Assembly: GCF_001045555.1 (NCBI RefSeq)
Contig: NZ_LFBU01000001.1
Coordinates: forward strand, 2,294,001-2,358,000
Direction: 5' to 3'
Origin: Marinobacter subterrani
GTDB taxonomy: Bacteria > Pseudomonadota > Gammaproteobacteria > Pseudomonadales > Oleiphilaceae
Length of the DNA stretch: 64,000 nucleotides
Position numbers and translations under genes: made by a program. The notes under the pieces are model-generated. The model was not told the origin of the DNA, ran no database searches, and was given only the letters and a program-made list of their open reading frames with translations. Shown piece by piece: positions 1 through 9,674 of this stretch. The stretch's first letter is position 1; each line of letters starts with the position of its first letter.

Positions 1-646
1 CCTCGAAGAAATGCTCCAGCACCATGCGGGTGCCAGACCCGGACTCCCGTGCCAGGAAGGTTTCTCCGGTCAGTTGCCCGGGCTCAATCCCCCGGCTCTC
101 CGCCAGCGGGTGGTTGGGGCTGGCAATAATGACATAGGGGTGCTTGGCAAAGGGCGCCACGTCTACTTCGATCCGGTGGGGCGTTCGGCCCATCAAGGCC
201 AGGTCGACCTGTTCATTTTCCAGCAGGTCAATCACATTGCGCCGGTTGGCGATACTGATGTCCAGCTTCGCCTCCGGGTGATCGGCCTGGAACTTGGCCA
301 CCAGGTGAGGCCCGAAATTGCGCGACGTGGTCACCATGGCCACCTTCACCGTGCGGCGCTCCACCCCTTGCAGTTCCTGTATGGCTTCGCTGGCTTCTTT
401 CAGTGTCTGAGTGATACGCCGGGCATAGGGCACCAGTTTTTCGCCGGCCACAGTGAGCACTATATGGCGGCCCTTCTTCTCGAACAGGGCGGCGCCCAAC
501 TCCTCCCCCAGGCTACCCATCTGCATCGATACCGCCGGCGGTGTCAGTTCGAGGATCTCAGCCGCACGCAGGAAGCTGAGTGTCTCCGCCGCCACCAGGA
601 AGATCTGGAGTTGGCGCAGGGTAACCTTGTGGAGTTTGTCTTGCAT
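1..646 (-). CDS. LysR-family transcriptional regulator (partial, C-terminus outside window)
   Basis: The reverse strand reads from an ATG at 644-646 through an N-terminal winged HTH (TLRQLQIFLVAAETLSF...AAEILELTPPAVSMQM) into a LysR substrate-binding domain (VKVAMVTTSRNFGPHLVAKF, then LDISIANRRNVIDLLE). The HTH wording and the effector domain resemble the CbbR/CysB-like branch of LysR regulators. About 215 residues are visible; the rest lies beyond the left edge. It is divergent from the broken solute-binding-protein gene at 800, the arrangement expected if it once controlled that gene. The effector cannot be told from sequence. Confidence 0.9.
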   Translation of the reverse strand, partial: MQDKLHKVTLRQLQIFLVAAETLSFLRAAEILELTPPAVSMQMGSLGEELGAALFEKKGRHIVLTVAGEKLVPYARRITQTLKEASEAIQELQGVERRTVKVAMVTTSRNFGPHLVAKFQADHPEAKLDISIANRRNVIDLLENEQVDLALMGRTPHRIEVDVAPFAKHPYVIIASPNHPLAESRGIEPGQLTGETFLARESGSGTRMVLEHFFE

Positions 647-799
647 TTGCTCTATCCGTATTCGTGCGCCTACAGCGGTGCGGGAATGTTACCACTTTCG
701 GGGAAAACCCGGGAAGGCGTCTGCAACGGCGCCTTCCCCTAAAAATTGTTATGATATAACATTTCACTCACCTGTTATTCAGCGTGAATCCATTTCAAC

Positions 800-1661
800 A
801 TGATCAAACGATTTACACTGTATTTGCTGACCGCACTACTCATCACCCCGATCATCACTCCGGCGGCATTCGCCCAGCCCACGCCGGCCAACACCCTTTC
901 AATCCAGGCGGCGTTCGAATTCTTAAGCCTGGATCCTTCACGAAGTGGTTATGTGTTCACCCGCATGCAGGTGCTGGAAACCCTGTTGAATGTCGATGCC
1001 TCGGGGCGGCTCACTGACGGGCTGGCGAGTGAATGGCGGATACGTGAACAAGGCAGGGCCTGGGAACTGACCCTGCGGCCGGGGGTTAAATTTCACAATG
1101 GCAGCGGCCAAACCCGGCCCACTCCAGAAGGTGCCACTCAACAACATCTCAGCCACCGGCGACAACACCATCCTGATAAAACTGGATAGCCCTTACCGGC
1201 CACTCTGGGCAATTCTCGCGCATTATTCCACCGCCATACTGGCGGCCAGCGCGTTCGACGACAACAAGCAGGTGGTGGAACTGGTGGGCACCGGGCGGAA
1301 GCCCGGGTGCTGCAGGCCCGCAGCGGCCAGGCGGATATCGTCTTTGGCCTTGATCCCGCGGCCGTTCCCATGCTCAAGCGTTTGCCGAACTTGGAGATTA
1401 TCAGTAGCGACCTGCCCCGCTCGCTGGTCCTCAAACTCAACCTCGGTCATCCGTTCCTCAAGGACAAGGCAACCCGCCAGGCCCTGAGCCTGGGTATCAA
1501 CCGCAAAGGCATTGCCACTGCCATCCTCCACAGCCCGGACTCGGCCAGTGGGCAGCTCCTTCCGCCGTACATGAGTGACTGGTACCTGGAGGACGTTTCT
1601 GCCCAACAGGATACAGAGGAAGCCGCACGCCTGCTGGAAGCAGAGGGCTGGAAGTCGCAAC
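800..1661 (+). pseudogene. Family 5 (peptide/nickel type) ABC solute-binding protein, broken
   Basis: The reading begins with a clear Sec signal peptide (MIKRFTLYLLTALLI...AFA) and a typical SBP_bac_5 start (NTLSIQAAFEFLSLDP, then TRMQVLETLLNVD, ASEWRIREQGRAWELTLRPGVKFHNG). It then changes frame. The next homologous stretch is at about 1110-1290 (VPLNNISATGDNTILIKLDSPYRPL) and a further one at 1307-1655 (QADIVFGLDPAAVPMLKRLPNLEI, KATRQALSLGINRKGIA). The text stops making SBP sense after AEGWK near 1655, where the 3' end of the beta-lactamase gene on the other strand begins. An internal deletion, at least one frameshift and loss of the C-terminal half make it non-functional. Confidence 0.8.
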
Positions 1662-2561
1662 TCAGACTTTCGAAGCCATTGCCCCTATCATGGCAATCAC
1701 ATCGTCCCGCTGCTCTTTTGATGCCTTGGGTCCGAAGGTATAGGCAACCGCAACTACGGCGCCACGATCAGCAGGCCAGGCGATGCCAATGTCGTTGGCA
1801 TTGCCTACTCCGTTAGTCCCCGTTTTTTCCCCAATCAACCACGAAGAGGGCATGCCTGCACGCAGCCGGGCATCCCCCGTCTTACCCTCTATCATCCATG
1901 CGGCGAGCTGATGCCGTGAGGAAGGCGAAAGTGCCTCTCCAAGCAGTAGCCGCTGCAACGTTTTCATCATCGCCAGCGGCGTCGTGGTGTCTCTTTTATC
2001 GCCCTCATGATCGTGCTCATTGAGCTCTGGTTCGTAACGATCCAGCCGGGTGACATCGTCACCAATGGAACGCAGGAAGGCAGTGACCGCTTCGGGCCCA
2101 CCAACGAAGCGCACCAAGACATTCGCGGCGGCGTTGTCGCTCCATGCCACCACTGCCTGGCATAGCTCAGCAACGGTCATCCCCGGCTCTCCCAGATGTT
2201 TTTCCGTAATCGGTGTCCAGCCCCCAAGGTCCGATTCACTCACTACAAGGCGGAGATCAAGCGCAGCGTCACCGCGGTCTACCTGCGCCAGCACCGCCGC
2301 CGCGATGAAGAGCTTGCCGGTGCTGTTGAAAAGGAACCGCTCATCGCCTCGATGGCTGGCGACTGCACCCGTGGAGCAGTTCATCAATGCCACACCCAGC
2401 CGACCTCCATATTGGCTCTCAAGCTGCCGTAGTTGGTTTGAGATGTCCTTCGACGTATCTCGCGAAGGTGGTGCACCAGCGAAAGCGGGAACCGGAAGAG
2501 CAATGGCAGCACTGGCTGCCGTCATTGATGCAAGAATCTGGCGGCGTGAGAACGTCGACAT
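1662..2561 (-). CDS. bla: Class A beta-lactamase with Tat signal peptide
   Basis: Predicted periplasmic serine beta-lactamase of 299 aa, normal for class A. The N-terminus has a twin-arginine motif (SRRQIL, residues 5-10) followed by a hydrophobic stretch ending near AFA, so Tat export is likely. Active-site motifs are in order: S80-T-G-K (Ambler S70xxK), SDN at 141-143 (S130DN), EPELN at 177-181 (E166 to N170) and KTG at 246-248. The SxxK motif reads STGK rather than the common STFK. The gene abuts the truncated solute-binding-protein gene on the opposite strand, so it probably arrived by recombination into that gene. Substrate range cannot be inferred. Confidence 0.9.
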   Translation of the reverse strand: MSTFSRRQILASMTAASAAIALPVPAFAGAPPSRDTSKDISNQLRQLESQYGGRLGVALMNCSTGAVASHRGDERFLFNSTGKLFIAAAVLAQVDRGDAALDLRLVVSESDLGGWTPITEKHLGEPGMTVAELCQAVVAWSDNAAANVLVRFVGGPEAVTAFLRSIGDDVTRLDRYEPELNEHDHEGDKRDTTTPLAMMKTLQRLLLGEALSPSSRHQLAAWMIEGKTGDARLRAGMPSSWLIGEKTGTNGVGNANDIGIAWPADRGAVVAVAYTFGPKASKEQRDDVIAMIGAMASKV

Positions 2562-2662
2562 AGAGTTACCTGAAGTAGGTTATCGGGACTGGGAACGTTG
2601 CCAGAGGCAATGGTAACGACATACCACGATCGCTCCTGATTACTCGGGTAATTTTGCAATGA

Positions 2663-2682
2663 CTTTGATTTCGAAATCAAAG
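2663..2682. repeat. 20-bp perfect palindrome upstream of bla
   Basis: CTTTGATTTCGAAATCAAAG is fully self-complementary and sits about 100 bp upstream of the beta-lactamase start. It could be a regulator operator or the base of a small hairpin. No partner site or T-run is visible. Confidence 0.5.
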
Positions 2683-2744
2683 ACCACCAGCCATGCCACG
2701 CCGACTGCCTTACAGTTCGGGTAAGGCTCACTGATGCAAATCCT

Positions 2745-3224
2745 TCAGTGATGCCCACCCGGCCCATGCACGTGGCCGTGCGCCAACTCTTCCGGATCGG
2801 CGGCGCGCACGTCAATGATTTCGATATCGAAGGTCAGGGTTCTACCGGCCATCGGATGGTTGGTGTCGACATCGGCAAACTTGTGACCAACCTTGGTCAC
2901 AACCACATGGCGCGGGCCCTGCTCGGTTTGCACCTGGGCGATCATGCCCGGTTTCCAGCGTTTGGCCCCCATCAAATGTTTGATCGGTACACGCTGCACG
3001 GCATCGGCCTTGCGCGGTCCGTAGGCTTTATCCGGAGTGACGGTGGCGCTGAACGTATCGCCGGGTTCACGACCTTCCAGAGCTTCCTCCAAGCCTCGGA
3101 TAATACCACCGTGGCCATGCAGATAGGCGTTCGGCTCACCGCCACGGGAGTCTTCAACAACGTTGCCTTGCTCATCACGCACACTGTAGTGAAACAAGAC
3201 CACCTGATTCTTTTCGATTGGCAT
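2745..3224 (-). CDS. SlyD-like FKBP-type peptidyl-prolyl cis-trans isomerase
   Basis: Predicted cytoplasmic prolyl isomerase and folding helper of 159 aa. It opens MPIEKNQVVLFHYSVRDEQGNVVEDS and has the SlyD-type FKBP/insert-in-flap layout: YLHGHGGIIRGLEEALEGREPGD, then AYGPRKADAVQRVP, then HPMAGRTLTFDIEI. The C-terminus is histidine-rich (HGHVHGPGGHH) but much shorter than the metal-binding tail of E. coli SlyD. The ATG at 3222-3224 was chosen because the FKBP fold begins there; an upstream ATG would add 13 residues of no family resemblance. Confidence 0.92.
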   Translation of the reverse strand: MPIEKNQVVLFHYSVRDEQGNVVEDSRGGEPNAYLHGHGGIIRGLEEALEGREPGDTFSATVTPDKAYGPRKADAVQRVPIKHLMGAKRWKPGMIAQVQTEQGPRHVVVTKVGHKFADVDTNHPMAGRTLTFDIEIIDVRAADPEELAHGHVHGPGGHH

Positions 3225-3297
3225 AGGGTTCTCTGCGACGATTGAGGGTAAAAGGTACGCCATTATAACCAGCTTCGACCTTGACTCTCATTACACC

Positions 3298-3685
3298 TCA
3301 GCCGTGCCAATAAGCCTTACTGCGCTCATCCATCGGAAAGAAATGCTCGATCCGCAAATTCTGAGCGGTAACATCCAGGGGCGTACCGATGGTTGCAATG
3401 GTGGAAAAGATTCTGAGCTATTGATCCCCCAGATTCAGGGTAAAAGGAATCGCCGGGTAATCCAGGTGTTCCACCACGTGGCAGGCGATATTCTGCCAGT
3501 CGCCCACGAAGGGTTTGATAACAGGCGCTTGGTTCCGGCCAAGTCCGTTTACAGCATCTGTGCTAAATGCAGAACCATGCCTTTGCTGGGCTGGCTGCGG
3601 CCAGTTTCCAGAAAACGGATGTGCTTTGACGACACCTCGCATGCAAGGGCGAAACCCAACGACAAGGTGGCCGGTTGAAGGCGGG
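3298..3685 (-). pseudogene. Remnant of XRE-family (MmyB-like) transcriptional regulator
   Basis: Two separated reverse-strand stretches match this family. Near 3570-3685 the frame reads LALACEVSSKHIRFLETGRS followed by QPSKGMVLHLAQML and a stop; this is the HTH recognition helix region, which in intact relatives reads like STRHLSFLETGRSRPSRGM. Near 3298-3419 another frame reads FSTIATIGTPLDVTAQNLRI then EHFFPMDERSKAYW, the conserved C-terminal end of MmyB-type regulators. The ligand-binding middle is missing or scrambled. The remnant lies just downstream of the efflux operon. Confidence 0.7.
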
Positions 3686-3715
3686 TCAACCGCGAGGGCT
3701 TGCAGGCGTTTAGCT

Positions 3716-5827
3716 TTATGATCGGCCCGAGACCACGGCGGCGCCCTGCCCTCTCTTCGATTGTGGAGCCGGTTTGCCGGTCGTTTCCGCCACGGTGCGA
3801 GCGGTGCGTTCAAATGTCAGCGCCAGACGCTCAAACATGCCTTCGATGATGGCGGTCTGCTGGTTGGGTTCACCGGCCTCTTCAATCGCACGCAGCAGAT
3901 TGGCGCTGGCTTCCCTGAAATCCGGATGGAACTGGCCCTTCGAGCTTTCCAGATAGGTTTTCGACAATGCCTTCTGCCATTCCAGCAGGCGCAGGTTGAC
4001 CGATGCGGAACGGTGTTTCTGGATCAACCGGCGCAGGCGGATGGACACATGCCCCAGGTTCAGCCCGGTGAAGCCCAGGTCAGTCATGTAGCGGTCGCTG
4101 GAACCGGTGCCCTGATCGAAATTGGCGATCCGCAGCAGGCGCTCCCCCATGCGGCCATTGAACCAGTTCTCCGGGTGTTCGTGATTGTCGATGTCCAGCA
4201 GATCCCTTGCGGTGGCGTGGATCAGACGACGTTGCAGCAACTGGCTGTCCGGCGGTGAAATGAGCCTGAACACCCAGCATAGCACGCTGATCCCGACAAA
4301 CAGCCCCAGCGCCGTACTGACCGCCGTGTCGGCGTTGAAGGTCATGTTGTTGCTGGGTTGGGTGATGATGGTAAACGGAATGCAGAAGCCCAGCCCGTAT
4401 GGCAGCGTGGGCCGGCTCGCCAATACCAACAGGCCGACAAAGTAGGGCCCGGCCAGGACCAGCACCAGCATCTCGAAGTCGCCGCTGCTGCGGGACAACA
4501 GGCCCAGACCGAACAGCAGTGCCACGGGAATCGACACCATGGTGCCGATCAGTACCCGCGGCAGGATGACGGACAGGGCAACGAGCGAGAAACGCGAGAA
4601 CATCACCGAGAAGACAACCGGCATGATCATCAGCATGATTGCAGCCTGGCTGGCCGTCTGTACCCATACGATGGCTCCGATCAGGAACACCGCGGCCGTC
4701 CGCAACCCGTTGACGGCGCCCACCAGCGGATCACGATGGGTCTTCAGGCGCGGCGCATTGAGCAGTGTCTGGTCGCGATTCTCCAGCGCATTGTAGGCGC
4801 GCAGTACCACCACCAAATCGCCCACCATTTCCAACGCCGTCTGGCTGAGGCGTGAAACGATGGCCTCCTCCCCTTCCTGCTGGTCACGCAGCTGCTTCAG
4901 TTGGCGGCGCAGTTGCTGGGCCAGGCGATAGCCCTCTTCGTAACTGTCGGTCTCGGCGATTTGCGCGAGCTGCCGGCGCATGAGTGCGAGCAGCTCGGCA
5001 AAGGCGGGCGAGACCAGTTCCGCATGATTGCGGCGGAAACGACCGATAATCTGCGTCACCGCCAGCAGGGACAGGATGCGGTTACACAACAGGCTCGCGG
5101 CCCGGCCCCGCCCCGGCCCTTCGGGGCCTTCGTACGCCACCGCGCTGGAGTCGTCGTTCACCGCCACCAGGGTTTCCAGAATCTGGTCGGCATGTTTGTG
5201 GCGTTGCTCGTGGGAGCTGTCCGGATCCAGCTCCACTGTGATGTATTCCAGCGTGCCGTTGATGGCCGATCGGGCCTGCGCGCGCAGGCTGTCCTTGACC
5301 TTCAGCGGCCACAGCAGTTGGCTGACCAGCATGGCGCAGATGGCCCCCACGGTAATCTCGCTGATACGGGCCTGGGCGATGGCAAACACCGCCTGGCTGT
5401 CGGCGGCACTGGCATTAGCCATCACCAGCACGACCACCAGGCCGGCGGTCATGCCCGCCATGGCAAAGGCATAGATGTAGTTGATGCTGTGGACCATGGA
5501 CGCCGCGGCCGAATTGAGCCCGATCCACACGGTCAGACACCCCAGCGCCAGCACCGGATAGCCCGACAGGAACGCCAGGATCAGGATACCGACCCCACCC
5601 CCAACCACCGATCCGACGATCTGGCAGATGGCCTTCTCGATCACCAGGCCGCTCTCGGGCCGGATCTGCAGGAACACCGCCGAGACCAGCGCCCAATAAG
5701 GCCGGTCCAGTTGCAGGTACATGGACACAAACAGCGCCAGGGCCATCGAGATCACCCCTTTCAGGGCAAAGATGACCGCACGCCGCTCCGGCATCAGCAA
5801 CTGGGCGAGGGCGGGATGCAGCGCCAT
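3716..5827 (-). CDS. FUSC-family (AaeB-like) aromatic-acid efflux inner-membrane protein
   Basis: Inner-membrane component of a tripartite efflux system of 703 aa. The first ~170 residues hold several membrane helices (FALKGVISMALALFVSMYLQ, VGGGVGILILAFLSG) separated by the RPYWALVSAVFLQIRPESG signature of FUSC/AaeB proteins. A long soluble segment follows, then a second membrane block around residues 370-520, which is the usual two-half FUSC architecture. It is the last gene of a three-gene operon with a membrane-fusion protein (10 bp upstream) and a DUF1656 protein, the same order as E. coli aaeXAB. Substrates are inferred from the family only. Confidence 0.88.
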   Translation of the reverse strand: MALHPALAQLLMPERRAVIFALKGVISMALALFVSMYLQLDRPYWALVSAVFLQIRPESGLVIEKAICQIVGSVVGGGVGILILAFLSGYPVLALGCLTVWIGLNSAAASMVHSINYIYAFAMAGMTAGLVVVLVMANASAADSQAVFAIAQARISEITVGAICAMLVSQLLWPLKVKDSLRAQARSAINGTLEYITVELDPDSSHEQRHKHADQILETLVAVNDDSSAVAYEGPEGPGRGRAASLLCNRILSLLAVTQIIGRFRRNHAELVSPAFAELLALMRRQLAQIAETDSYEEGYRLAQQLRRQLKQLRDQQEGEEAIVSRLSQTALEMVGDLVVVLRAYNALENRDQTLLNAPRLKTHRDPLVGAVNGLRTAAVFLIGAIVWVQTASQAAIMLMIMPVVFSVMFSRFSLVALSVILPRVLIGTMVSIPVALLFGLGLLSRSSGDFEMLVLVLAGPYFVGLLVLASRPTLPYGLGFCIPFTIITQPSNNMTFNADTAVSTALGLFVGISVLCWVFRLISPPDSQLLQRRLIHATARDLLDIDNHEHPENWFNGRMGERLLRIANFDQGTGSSDRYMTDLGFTGLNLGHVSIRLRRLIQKHRSASVNLRLLEWQKALSKTYLESSKGQFHPDFREASANLLRAIEEAGEPNQQTAIIEGMFERLALTFERTARTVAETTGKPAPQSKRGQGAAVVSGRS

Positions 5828-5837
5828 GGGCCAGGCC

Positions 5838-6701
5838 CTACTGGTCGTCGCCGAGGTAGATGGAGACGGTCATCCCGGCGCTGATATTGACGTCGTCCGG
5901 CACCGGGTCCAGGGCGATATCGACCGGAATACGCTGGGCCAGCCGCACCCAGTTGAACGCCTGCTGAACCTGCGGCAGGAGCTGGTTGTTGCTGCTGGTG
6001 TTGCTGTTGGCAATGCCCCTGGCGATGCTGGTCACGGTGCCGGTCAGGGTTTCGCCGCCGCCCATCAGCCTGATCCGGGCCTCCTGGCCGGGGTGTACCC
6101 GCTGCAGCTTCGTTTCCTCGAAATAGCCGGTCACGGAAAAGGACCCGGACTTGATCAGCGAGATCACGGGATTGCCCCGGGTCACGTAATTGCCTTCCCG
6201 CAGGCTCAGGTTGCTGATGGTGCCACTCTCCGGCGCCACCACTTCGGTGCGCCCAAGATCGATCTGGGCGGTATACAGCTGGGCCTGGGCCAGGTTATAG
6301 GCCGCCTTGGCAGACTCCGATTTGATGCGGTAGGTTTCCAGGTCCTCTTCACTGATGGCCCGACGCCCGGACAGCTGCTGACGCCGCTTGTACTTGTGTT
6401 TGGCCAGTTCCCAGGCAATCCGCTTCTGATCCACCCTGGCCTTGGCCTCTGTGACGGCCGCCTTGTAACGGGTGTTGTCGATGTGGAAGAGCACCTCGCC
6501 TTGCTTCACCGTCTGGTGATTACGGACGGCCAGATCTGTGACCCAGCCGGACACATCTGGCGCAATGGTGATGACGTCCGCCTGAATCCGGCCATCGCGG
6601 GTCCAGGGTGAATACAGGTAGTGGTTCCAGACCCAGGTACCGGCGGCGATTGCCACAGCGACCACCAGAAGGGTCGTCCCTACACGTAACAGCTTTACCA
6701 T
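5838..6701 (-). CDS. HlyD/EmrA-type membrane fusion protein (AaeA-like)
   Basis: Periplasmic adaptor of 287 aa anchored by one N-terminal helix (VGTTLLVVAVAIAAGTWVWN). The biotinyl-lipoyl-like hairpin halves are visible as DVITIAPDVSGWVTDLAVRN and VVAPESGTISNLSLREGNYV, flanking a coiled-coil hairpin (residues ~75-155) that would contact an outer-membrane channel. The beta-barrel part follows (VHPGQEARIRLMGGGETLTG). It is 3 bp downstream of the DUF1656 gene and 10 bp upstream of the FUSC pump, so the three are almost certainly co-transcribed. No outer-membrane channel gene is nearby. Confidence 0.88.
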   Translation of the reverse strand: MVKLLRVGTTLLVVAVAIAAGTWVWNHYLYSPWTRDGRIQADVITIAPDVSGWVTDLAVRNHQTVKQGEVLFHIDNTRYKAAVTEAKARVDQKRIAWELAKHKYKRRQQLSGRRAISEEDLETYRIKSESAKAAYNLAQAQLYTAQIDLGRTEVVAPESGTISNLSLREGNYVTRGNPVISLIKSGSFSVTGYFEETKLQRVHPGQEARIRLMGGGETLTGTVTSIARGIANSNTSSNNQLLPQVQQAFNWVRLAQRIPVDIALDPVPDDVNISAGMTVSIYLGDDQ

Positions 6702-6704
6702 GTG

Positions 6705-6917
6705 TCAGGTCCATTTTCCGTACAGAAAGACAACCGCCGCCAGGAAACAGACGAAAAGCCCGACGTCGAACCACGCTTCCTTCCAGATCAGTCGACGCAG
6801 GTCCAACTGGTGAAGAACCAGGCGTGTGGCGAACGTCAGCGCAAAGGCGATGGGCACAAACACCACCAGTGGGCTGAACAGCATTCCACCAAAACCCAGT
6901 TCATGCAGCATGGGCAC
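6705..6917 (-). CDS. DUF1656 small membrane protein (AaeX-like)
   Basis: A 70-aa protein with two predicted membrane helices (LFSPLVVFVPIAFALTFATR and VGLFVCFLAAVVFLYGKW). This is the length and form of DUF1656/AaeX proteins, which accompany AaeAB-type pumps; their exact role is not established. It is the first gene of the operon, starting 112 bp downstream of radD on the same strand, so its promoter would lie in that gap or it is read through from radD. Confidence 0.88.
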   Translation of the reverse strand: MPMLHELGFGGMLFSPLVVFVPIAFALTFATRLVLHQLDLRRLIWKEAWFDVGLFVCFLAAVVFLYGKWT

Positions 6918-7029
6918 CGGATCTCCATCGTTACCGGAAGAAAGTCAGAGCAAATCACCCGAAACACACTCTCGGCGATCGGAACTCCCCTGGAAGGATA
7001 GTTGAAGCCGTCGAATCCTGGGGGACGAA

Positions 7030-8799
7030 TTATGCCTCATTCGCCTTCCGATACTGCCCCCGATAATCAAAAATCCGCTCCTGAACCTGCCAATAATGCT
7101 TCTGCTTGCGGGCAATCACAAAATCCGGGGCCGACAGTAAGGCCTGGCTTTCAAGCACCTCATCCGTCTTGCTGAACGTTCTTGGCGCCTGGCCATTCGC
7201 GAAACGACGCCCGAACAGTTTATTGAAGACTGTGCGCTGCGCGGGCTTGCTGAAATCAAACGACTCGCCGAGTTCTTCCCCATCTTCACCGTGATAGGTA
7301 ATCCTCAGTTTGCTGTCATTAACGCCTAACGTGATCCCGGCACAACGGATCACCATGGCATCCTTGAGTTTCAGAGCATCTCTGAGCTGATCGTCCGGGT
7401 CGATAATGGCTTTTTGGCACTGATGGCAGTTGCGGGCCGCGATATCATTCTCGCCACCGCAGTGTGGGCACTCCTTGAACCGGAACCGGTAATCACACTG
7501 TTGCGGGCGCCCGTTCTGCCCGGCAGCTTCATCCCCGTCCGCAGGTTCCAGCAGCCCCTGGCAACGGCGCCCGTAATGCTCAACTACACGGCCATCACTG
7601 TCGATTTTGCCCCAGAAGATGTTGGCAAACCCACAGTCCGGGCAGAACACCTGCACCGGTTCACTGTCGGGGTTCGGTTTCGGCTCCCCTACCTCCGGGT
7701 GATGCAGATTCACATGGTTACCCGCGTAATCAATCACCAGGCAGTCCTGTTTGCCTTCGTCCAGGCGTAAACCGCGGCCCACGATCTGCTGATACAGGCT
7801 CACCGACTGGGTAGGACGCAGAATGGCAATAAAGTCCACATGGGGCGCATCAAAGCCCGTGGTGAGCACGGACACATTCACCAGATACTTCAATTGTCGC
7901 TGTTTGAAGCGCTGAATCAGCAAGTCCCGATCCTTCAGATCGGTCGCACCGGTCACCAGGGCGGCCTGATGTTCCGGCAGATAGCCGGTGATCTCCCGTG
8001 CATGCTCCACCGTCGCCGCAAAGATCATCACGCCCTGGCGCTCTGCGGCCAACTCCATCACCTGTTCGATAATGGCCCTGGTTACCCGCTGATGTTTGCT
8101 CAGCAGCTGGTTGACGTCTTTCTCCGCATATTCGCCGAAGCGGCCCTGAGCCAGCGCGGAGAAATCGTATTGTGCCACCGCCGCATTCACCAACTCGGGC
8201 CGGGTGAGATACCCCCGATTGATCATGTAGCTCAACGGCAGTTCATAGATGCAGTGCTGAAAGGGCTTATCCTCTTCACTTCGAACAAAACCCCGGTAGT
8301 GATAACGATAGATCCAGCCCATGGCGAGGCGATAGGGTGTGGCGGTAAGCCCGAGCACCTTGAGGGAATCGTTCTGTTGCCGCAGCAGCTCGATGATCCT
8401 CTGATACTGACTGGTTTCCTCGCCGCTGACCCGATGGCACTCATCAATGATGACCAGCGAGTATTCATCCCGGAACTGATCCAGATTCGCCGATACCGAC
8501 TGCACACTGGCAAAGGTCACCTGATGCCGGTTTTCCTTACGCCTCAACCCGGCGGAGAAAATGCCGCCCGCTAACCCATAGCTCTGGTATTTGGCGTGAT
8601 TCTGCTCCACCAGCTCCTTTACGTGGGTCAGCACCAGAATCCTGCGCCGGGCAAGGCGGGCCAACTCGGCAATAACCAGGCTTTTGCCGGCGCCGGTGGG
8701 CAACACGATAACGGCGGACTCATCCGATTTGCGGAAATGACTCAGCGTGGCGGCAACGGCTTCCTGCTGGTAAGGGCGGAGCTTGAAAGGCGCGTTCAT
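7030..8799 (-). CDS. radD: RadD-like superfamily II DNA helicase
   Basis: A 589-aa ATPase matching the E. coli RadD (YejH) type of DNA-repair helicase. It opens [19 protein letters not shown]; Walker A is PTGAGKS; the DEAH-type box is IIDECHRV; motif III region is LGLTATPYR. The second RecA domain has [20 protein letters not shown] and [14 protein letters not shown]. Paired zinc-finger cysteines ([24 protein letters not shown]) follow, as in RadD. The start at 8797-8799 ([11 protein letters not shown]) is chosen because the in-frame extension upstream overlaps the next gene and has no family resemblance. Confidence 0.92.
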   Translation of the reverse strand: MNAPFKLRPYQQEAVAATLSHFRKSDESAVIVLPTGAGKSLVIAELARLARRRILVLTHVKELVEQNHAKYQSYGLAGGIFSAGLRRKENRHQVTFASVQSVSANLDQFRDEYSLVIIDECHRVSGEETSQYQRIIELLRQQNDSLKVLGLTATPYRLAMGWIYRYHYRGFVRSEEDKPFQHCIYELPLSYMINRGYLTRPELVNAAVAQYDFSALAQGRFGEYAEKDVNQLLSKHQRVTRAIIEQVMELAAERQGVMIFAATVEHAREITGYLPEHQAALVTGATDLKDRDLLIQRFKQRQLKYLVNVSVLTTGFDAPHVDFIAILRPTQSVSLYQQIVGRGLRLDEGKQDCLVIDYAGNHVNLHHPEVGEPKPNPDSEPVQVFCPDCGFANIFWGKIDSDGRVVEHYGRRCQGLLEPADGDEAAGQNGRPQQCDYRFRFKECPHCGGENDIAARNCHQCQKAIIDPDDQLRDALKLKDAMVIRCAGITLGVNDSKLRITYHGEDGEELGESFDFSKPAQRTVFNKLFGRRFANGQAPRTFSKTDEVLESQALLSAPDFVIARKQKHYWQVQERIFDYRGQYRKANEA

Positions 8800-8840
8800 T
8801 TTGTTACGAAAGCAGGCTTTGTCGTCGTTTTCCAGTTGGC

Positions 8841-9296
8841 TTACAGATAGCGACCGCCAGCACCGACCACCACCACAACCAGCCCAAGAATCAGGTTGGT
8901 GCCCACCAGCTTGCGGATCTGAGCCACCTGGCGCCCGCCCTCCTGGGGATCCTGGTTGGCAACTGCCTGCTTCAGCCGCCGGAAGGGGGCAAAATAGACA
9001 TGGAAAAAGAGCAGCATCATCACGATCCCCAGCGCCTGCATCACATGGATATGCCAACCGGCACCCGCCATGCCACCGAACACACCGAAGACCATCCAGT
9101 AACCGGTCACCAGTAACAGGATCACCGCTGCCCATACCCACCGGAAAAATCGGGACAGAGTACAACACCAGAGCGCGCCCCGCTGCGACGCATCAATCAC
9201 CTCAACCACCGCCGGCCGCATGGCCATGTAGGCGAAAAACATGCCGCCAACCCAGATCACGGCGGAGAGAACGTGCAGTGCAATGGCCAGACTCAT
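8841..9296 (-). CDS. CopD-like four-helix inner-membrane protein
   Basis: A 151-aa protein with four predicted membrane helices ([77 protein letters not shown]). The [13 protein letters not shown] signature is typical of CopD/DUF2269-like proteins. The ATG at 9294-9296 has GGAG ten bases upstream; an in-frame start 18 bases further out has none. It ends 41 bp before radD on the same strand. Copper transport is only a family-name association. Confidence 0.8.
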   Translation of the reverse strand: MSLAIALHVLSAVIWVGGMFFAYMAMRPAVVEVIDASQRGALWCCTLSRFFRWVWAAVILLLVTGYWMVFGVFGGMAGAGWHIHVMQALGIVMMLLFFHVYFAPFRRLKQAVANQDPQEGGRQVAQIRKLVGTNLILGLVVVVVGAGGRYL

Positions 9297-9674
9297 AAAC
9301 CAACTCCGGAACAAAAATGTGTGCGATGAGCATAAGCTGCACCCGCCTCAAAACCAACTCTGTCGATCGCTGGCCAATAACGACGCAGCAAATCCCGATA
9401 AAGCCATTCAGCATGACCATGTCGCTGCTCCGGTTCACAGGAAAGGTATTTCCCCAATATCCGAAACTTTGCTATGCAGGGCCTGTTAATTAGCGTACCG
9501 TCTCTTTCGTTGGAAAGATTTAGCAAAGCATTTCACGAATAAGACCTCTTGTGTTACCACACCTTTTGTCCTGTTTTTGATCCTGCACGTTTTTTTGTTT
9601 CCCGCATATCGCTGATCAAAGATCACAACGATCTTTTGGCGGCACCTTATTGATTAATTTCAGGATAGCTATTT
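9297..9674. other. Intergenic region: possible decayed ORF and long cspA leader
   Basis: The left part (about 9300-9470) has reverse-strand text with coding flavour (GHAEWLYRDLLRRYWPAIDR, FEAGAAYAHRTHFCSG), but I cannot assign it to a family and it has no clear start. The right part (about 9540-9674) is a ~130-nt AT-rich leader for the cold-shock gene, including TGATCAAAGATCA. Long structured leaders are usual for cspA-type mRNAs. No cold-box consensus was confirmed. Confidence 0.35.

Noticed and set aside
4000..5900. Long forward-strand open frames over the efflux operon, such as 327 aa at 4901-5884
   Set aside because: They are antisense shadows of the GC-rich FUSC and HlyD genes, with biased His/Arg/Gly/Gln-rich text and no family sense.
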